From Thamnaconus septentrionalis (Eukaryota; Chordata; Actinopteri; Tetraodontiformes; Monacanthidae), in assembly GCA_009823395.1 (NCBI GenBank), contig CM020505.1, positions 23,231,629 through 23,295,628 on the forward strand: 64,000 bases of DNA, read 5' to 3'. Positions 57,361-64,000 of this stretch are shown here, piece after piece; the first letter of the stretch is position 1, and each line of letters opens with the position of its first letter. Under the pieces are notes generated by a model. It was not told the origin of the DNA and did not search any database. It was given only the letters and a program-made list of their open reading frames with translations. The position numbers and the translations under genes are program-made.

Positions 57361-60300
57361 CTGTCCCTTCATTGTGTAACTCTCATCACCCGTAAACCAG
57401 ATGTGAAATGTCCCAACAACAAAAAAAAAATATTACACAGTCTAGGTTTCCTTTTGAAAGAAAGAGAGAGAGAGAAAGAAGAAAGAAAGAAAGAAAGAAA
57501 GAACACACCTCCATTGAGCCTATACGGAAGATTCCAGACGCAACTGATTCAACATTTTCTGAAACAGTCGACCACAAGCATGAAGTCAACTTTTTTTTTT
57601 TAAAGCCAAAACAGCTTAATTGTAATTACACAGTGACTTGCACAATGAAGACCAGAATGGAAAGTTGCTGCTCAATGTGAGGCCATATGTGTGCAATCTG
57701 AATCAAATGACTTTCTAATGAGATGGGACTAGTATTGGTAGCGATAACTACCTCCCTTCACTTCTCCTCCCTCCAGTGGTGGTGGCCTCAGCCAATCGTC
57801 TGCCTCATCTTCTCTAAAACCAACTCACTCCATGTCTTCTTTCACTACATCTATGAATCTCTTTGCTCTTCCTCCTGCCTGCGACCTCCGACCTCAGCAT
57901 CCTTCGCTGTCCGTCCTTTGGTCTGGCCTTTGGTAGTTGAAGGTCAGACTGATGGTGTGGCCTTCAACTACCAAACAAGGGGGGAAAAAAATTGGTTGAA
58001 TGATAAAAAAAAAAAAAAAAAAATCCAATCAGGTTTGAAGGTTATTTTTTCCTCCCCTCCATTTAAGTCGCTGTGCTGTTTCTGCTCTGTGAATGTCTCC
58101 GACTGAGTCAGCTGGACTGATGTATGTGGTGTCACCGGAGGCTCCCAAATCCGGCTGACCACAGCTGCTCACCGCGTCACAGTTCGCTACACGCACACAC
58201 GCACACTTTCATCTGCAGCTTAGCGGCTTATCTGCGGTGGGGACCACTGCAGAGAGTCTGCCTCTTGGCAACATGATATGCCTTCCTCTCATCAACACGC
58301 CTGTTTGTGCGGTAAGGCAATGCAACCTGCATGACTGTTACCATCATTACAGCTGCTTTTCAGCCTCTGACGAGCTGCTGGGTGTATGACTGCTGCTTTA
58401 TCTGCTCCAGCAATTTGAAGCATTAAAAGCACTTGAAAAAACAACAACAAAAAAAACCACATCATTTTTATGTTTACCATTAAAGTCAAAAACATTTACA
58501 CAGTTCAGTTACTACAATTACGAAAAAAAAAACAACTGCCCGTTAAATCACTTGATTTTACCCAGCCTGATGTGGCGTCAGTAACCTGAAAGGGCTATTT
58601 GTGGAGTATCAACACCCTTTGTGACATCACAAAGGGCTCACCTCCAGAATTAAGAATTCTCTAGAGCTTGTCTTGATAAGTGTGATTATTACATGTTTCA
58701 GCAACTGTATTAAAGCTGGTTGTTTGAAATGTGACTCCAAACCTTCTATTCTTTCCTAAACTGGATAAAGGATTAATATTTAATATTTGCCAGAACATTT
58801 TCGTTTTTTAATTGAAAAAATAATAACAGTAATGTTATCCTGAGAATTAAAAAGACGAGAATTGCTAACAATAAGATTAAATGTGACGCTACAACATTTT
58901 CTCTGTTACAAACAAATGTTTTATTGTGGTATTCTTGTGTGAAATGCAAATTGTGCACTACAAATTATGCACTGAATGGCTTTTATTTCTCTGCTCCAGT
59001 GATCTTTTAAAAAGCTGAAATGTGCAAAACTTCAATTTCTTCCGCCTGTGCTGCATACCTCAGACTCTATATAGCCAAAGTGAAGCCTACATGCTGTATC
59101 CCTCCACATCCTCCTCTCTGCCATGAGACTTTTCCTTTTTTTTTGACATGTCTTCCAGTCATCTTCATACTTTGACTTTGATCTGCATCCCTTTCAACTC
59201 CTCATATGCAGCATGTTGGTAATAGTCTTGGTTTTTCCTGCAGACGTACAGTTGGATAATGCATTCACGCCTCTTGAAGCGACAGCGCCGGAGACGCTGT
59301 CCTTCCTCTCATCTCTCCTGCTCCGTCTCTTTGGTGTGGGACTCTTCATCAGCCTGCCAGCCACGGGAGTGAGTCGTGTTCCACGTCCTTTACTTTTTCA
59401 AAGATTCCTTTGGAGTCGACAGGAGTTGGTGCCGGGAGGTGTACACTACGCCACACTCCACATCATATTATGTTACATTAAAAGAGTTGTGTAGTTAATG
59501 TACCACTCATGTATTTTTACTACTTTACAAGCACAGCAGAATCTGTCTGCCTCAGGTTAATGGCCCTGTAGATTCACAAAGTACACAAATTTAATAAAGC
59601 CAAGCTCATTCTTGGTATCTCAGAATCATATTGGAACAATAATTTCACTTGCTTGGCCTTGCGATAAGATTTGCCTGAGGCGACTACCACTGACCTTTCA
59701 CCCTTGACTTGATGTAAATAGGGATTACAACAAAAAGTCATTATTTCCTTGATCCAGGTAACATTGTAATATTCACCCCTGATTGGTGTCTAAAAACTTC
59801 ACTTTATTTCTCAATTAATTTCCCATTTCATATATTTTACATGTATATGAAAGCAATGGGTGTTAATGGGTTGCTTATTTATTAGCTAAGTGGGCAAAGG
59901 TCATTGGAAGTGCTGTGCAATCAAAACAGACCTAAACATTAACAGGGAGCAAAATACAATTATGTGGATAGATTTTTTTTTTTTTTTATTCAATCCATTT
60001 TAAAGAAAAGCTGAGTGCTCTGAGGAATGTTTCTCACTCTGAAAGACAATGTGGACGGTTCTACAGTATATTTTAATATTCAGACTACATTATCTAAATA
60101 TTTCACATGAAACAGACCATTATGGTTCTGGTTAGATTAAGTTCTTTGACGTGTACCATGCAGTCATTTATTTCTATATTTCTTGACTGTTTTTACAACT
60201 ACAAACTCCAGGGAAAAAAGCAAAACAAACAAACAAAAAAAAAAACCTCAATGCAGTATGTGTTGCAACTGGCATAAAGTGCACAACCACTGATTTAAAT

Positions 60301-62621
60301 TCACCAAAATGAGAGGATGCCATAATATGTTTGGTGTGCTTTGTTTCCAGCTGATAGACGGGAGCTTTGAAGTGCGGATTGGCCCAGCAGGGAGGTGGAT
60401 TCGGTAAAAGGAAGATGCTAAACGCTAAAGTGTGAGAAGGACAAGGGGAAGTCTATTACCAATACAGGAGCAAGACATAGAGGCAAATCCAATGATAATG
60501 TACATCTGTTCCACTGAATTTATGAGCTTTGAACGCTTTTTTCATGTGGGATAAGTGGATCCTTCTTCTCGCTGTATCGCCCAACTTCAAAGCAGATTGG
60601 CTCTGGATAATGCAAATGATGGAAATATGTGGGCTCCTGGCTTCTCAAGAGCATGAAGAGAAAGAGGCGAGAGGGAGAATTACGACTAATTGGCATGGCC
60701 GTCTTTTATGTGCACAAAGAAGGGCAAAAATAAAGCACTTAAATTATTGTCGAGTTCATTCAATTAGAAAATAAGCCGGCGACGTGCTAAAGTTCAGTTG
60801 GCCGGCCCAGAATCTATTTGCATTAAACGTCACTCTTTGCTGTTCTTATGTGTGATGAAATGACATGAAGGAGGATTCTATTCGTGCAATAATCACCCTC
60901 TTGGCTCTAGAGGACGGCTGATGCCGAACAGGCCTCTTCCCTTTGTTTCTGTACTTTATAGTACATGCAAAGGAGACAGGACTGTAAGCGTATGTGCTCT
61001 TGTTTCTTTTTAGAAATCAAATGAGGGGTCCCACTCAGACCAGAGTTTGGCCCTGCTACATTCAGGAATCAACCGTTGACAGAATGTGGACAAAATCGGA
61101 TTATTTTCTGGTTTTGTGATCAGCTTGTGTCAATTAAAAGGTCTTTGGTGTGAACACCTGTTTTGCCTGTTCCAATAAAAAACAAAAAAACGCACCTTTT
61201 CTCGTAAATATGAGATCACAATCTTATAATTACTAGAAAAGATTTTAGAATGATCAGAAAATATCTCGAAATTACCAGAAAAAATAAAGAAAAGGGAATC
61301 ATCTGCAAATCTTTTTTTTTTCCCCTTAACCTGTTTACATATTTATATAATGAGTGACTGGAGAGGCAACTCATAACTGGTCTGGATAATCCTGGTAGAA
61401 GACTGCAGGGGAAATGCTTGTGTGAGTTGCGAACAATGATGATGCTAATGAAGAGATTAGCAGAGACGCTGCTGGAGCTGCCTTCTTACATTATTAAAAG
61501 AAAAGCAAATGTCGCTGAAGGCCTTTTTGCTGGAAAACATGCATCTCAGAACAGGTTTAGGCAGGGATTGCATCAAACCCTGGCGCATCGCAGCTAACAG
61601 CTGGCTAATGATACACATCAAATGTTGAGCCAACTGGAGGCCTTGTGCTGGTTCAGACTGGAACATCAAATTGTGCTAACACGAATCAGGTTCCCAGGTT
61701 TATCAGTTTGGCTGGAATGATGAAATCAGTTTAAGAGGATTTTAAAAAACATTCAGCCCGACACCCAGAGTTACTCTCAGTCTTAGTCTTCAGTCTCTAA
61801 GTCTTAACTTAGTTAGTCAAAATCATTTGGTGTCACTTGTTAAAAGGCGGCCCTGCCAGACATGAATGGATGGTGAAAAGCACTTTCCCTTTTTGCATAT
61901 GAATATTCTTCTGTTGTATTGTCAGCTCCCAGCTGTGTGAATATATTCAGTTGCACTTCACTGTATTTTTTTTGTATATATTTTCAGAACCAGCATAGCC
62001 AACCTTACAACGCATATGATTTTCTGAGTTTTCAAGTCTGAATTCTCATTTTGAAAGCTCTCCCCAGGACTAATTAGCCTTTGAGTGAACACTGGCACTC
62101 ACAGTGGGATGCTGCAATGGCTCCTCCATCAGACAGAAAAGCAGAAGTTTAGTTTTACACTTGCGTCAGACCTCAAGTCTTTCCCAACTCACCAACAGGG
62201 AACTGATACCACCGCACTGTAAGTAAAGCAAGACCTGCATAATGATTAAACAGTAAAAATAGCAGGGGTTTTCTTTCTTTCTTTTTTGGCTCTGGTGTAT
62301 CATTCAAGTGTTGATCCTTGTTTAACTATCCTTGATCTTCCTCTGGAGAAAAGACACCATCCTGGCTGAACACGATGCTGTTGACATGACTTTGCTTGGT
62401 GTCTTGCATGTTTTGATATTGATTAGATTTGGTTTTTGATTTTGATCAGAACTTATAGTGTTGCGACTGTTGCAGTGGAACTGAACCTATTAAAAGTGGC
62501 CGTATCTGTTGAGCTGTGGTGTAGTAAAGTAGCAATCTTGGTAAATATGCATTTGGTCACACTTTTTTGTGTACAGTTTCTGATCATGACTGAGGCAGTG
62601 TTTGCTTACATATGTGTGTGT

Positions 62622-62672
<51 letters not shown>

Positions 62673-64000
62673 TTTGCATTGTCCTCTTTCCAGACTGTTG
62701 CTGTTGAAGAATTAATCTTCTTCTCAATAAATCCGGTCACAGTAATATTTTTGATTTTCATTCATTTTTGCATGCATTATTAAGAGGGAAAATATTGACC
62801 CATTTTCCTTCCAGGGAACAGAACAGCTGCTCGAGCGTACCCTCGGCATTGTACAAACACATGGAAGCTAAAGGCCGTGATTGGCAGCACTTTGCAGCTA
62901 AACGACGACGCTTTCTCCGCCGTTATTTTCTCTTCATTTCGGGCGCATTATACATCCTTTTCAGTATCACGCGAAGTAGCCTTTGAGAAGTACAGACAGC
63001 ACGTCTGTACTTCTTGAGAGCGACTCCAGACTTCTCGAGATAGCAGATGAATAAAACAAAGCTCCAGAAAGTTGCCTTGGTTTTTAGTAGATGGTTGGGG
63101 CTCTTTCTTTCTGCAGCATCAAAGGCTGCGGCGGCTCTTTGATGTGGCAGCATGCTGTTTAAGGTACAGAGTGAATGAAGAGATGTCAAGCTGCAAGGTG
63201 CCTCTGTAGTTTATGTTGAGTGCTGCAGAGAGGCTGCAGATGAAAGGAGCAAACCCAGTTTGATAATGAAGGTCCAACAAGTAGGAGCCATCACAGACAG
63301 CACCCGCTCAGCAGGGTGCCGGCGCAGACCTGTGCGCAGCACCCAAAATTTTGGGCGGGTGCTGGAGGCCACACTGCCTTGGCCTGGCTGTCCTAGGGGG
63401 AAAAAAAAAAAAAGAAAAAAGAAAGTCGGGGAGGGGTGCTCTCAGACGTGTGCTTTAATCTTCCTGCCAATTAAATCCTAATTGACACGCACACGCCCAA
63501 GCACACATGGTCATGCACATGTGCTGCTGTGGAGGAGATTCCACCCACTGCTGCACACAACTTTGTTTCTAGGCCACAGGGGTCTTCACTTCTCACACTT
63601 CTCCTTCCTCTCTATGCATCAAAGAAAAATTAAATGTTTCAGAAATATTGCGACTCACTATTTAAGTCATGGCTGACTTTTGTCCACCTTAGTTCACTGA
63701 CTGATTTAATTTTCCAGAATCATTTTCTTCTCAATGCATCTTCTCTCTCATCAGCTTTAGATGCTTGCTGAGTGACACTTTGGGCCGCAGCCTTTCTTCA
63801 GACATCAGTGCACCACTTCTTCAGACAGTCTGGATGTCTGAAGAGGGGTTGATGCTCCAAACATCAATATGACAACATCTTCAGGTTTTCTGAGCATTTC
63901 CTATTGTGCAGAGTCTATTTTTTATTTTTGTTTTTTTCATCATTGCCCTTGCAGAGAAGTGATTCCCACATCCCATCTGGCAAAGTTAGAGAAAATCTTT
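57361..64000. other. Downstream region, no recognised gene
   Basis: Mostly AT-rich unique sequence with a GAAA-type run (57460-57502), a CA repeat (62629-62669), hairpins (57929-57975, 62986-63014), a 22-bp palindrome (58615-58636) and one exon-like pair (59244-59368 with 60351-60407). No known protein family was recognised. Confidence 0.6.
62629..62669 (+). repeat. (CA)n microsatellite downstream
   Basis: About 20 CA units. The preceding GTGTGTGTAAGCAAACACAC forms a small inverted repeat with the run. Confidence 0.95.

Overview
This is vertebrate, almost certainly teleost (probably percomorph) nuclear DNA. Coding exons are sparse and small, with GT/AG introns. Dinucleotide and tetranucleotide repeats are very abundant, and there are fish-type MITEs and SINE-like repeats. 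I saw no bacterial-style gene packing, tRNA, rRNA or CRISPR array.

The one gene I can identify is nkd1 (naked cuticle homolog 1) on the + strand. It is an intracellular feedback inhibitor of Wnt signalling that binds Dishevelled. I could assemble ten coding exons from the ATG at 27564 to the stop at 54031-54033, and the splice phases agree across all nine introns. The predicted protein is about 457 residues; human NKD1 is 470. It has an N-myristoylation start (MGKLHS), the RESPEG motif, one EF-hand (loop residues 144-155, split between exons 6 and 7), the CVDEN...RRNHYLDLAGIENYTSRFG block, the RSRSHEPE motif and a histidine-rich tail ending HHYHHFYQS. The tail and exon 9 favour NKD1 over NKD2. 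In the last exon the conserved N-terminal and C-terminal parts lie in different reading frames, separated by a GCC-repeat tract. This is either an assembly or sequencing error or a real frameshift.

Layout: 1-27.1 kb is upstream non-coding DNA with repeats and scattered TCF/LEF-type motifs. 27.1-28.2 kb is a CpG-rich promoter, 5' leader and exons 1-3. 28.1-43.9 kb is the 15.7-kb intron 3. Exon 4 lies at 43.9 kb, exons 5-6 at 47.5-47.8 kb, exon 7 at 49.6 kb, exons 8-9 at 50.8-51.5 kb and exon 10 at 53.5-54.0 kb. The probable 3' UTR runs to a polyadenylation signal near 57335. 57.4-64 kb is downstream DNA with no recognised gene, but it holds one exon-like pair (59244-59368 and 60351-60407) that could be a small unannotated transcript.

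nkd1 is a known Wnt target. AGATCAAAG-type TCF/LEF sites occur more often here than base composition predicts, including closely spaced pairs upstream and in intron 3. Other points of regulatory interest are two tiny upstream ORFs abutting or overlapping the start codon, a (TG)n tract inside the exon 5 splice acceptor, and GU-rich and AU-rich elements in the 3' UTR. Neighbouring genes expected from vertebrate synteny (for example brd7, snx20) were not seen. All family comparisons are from memory, not from a search.
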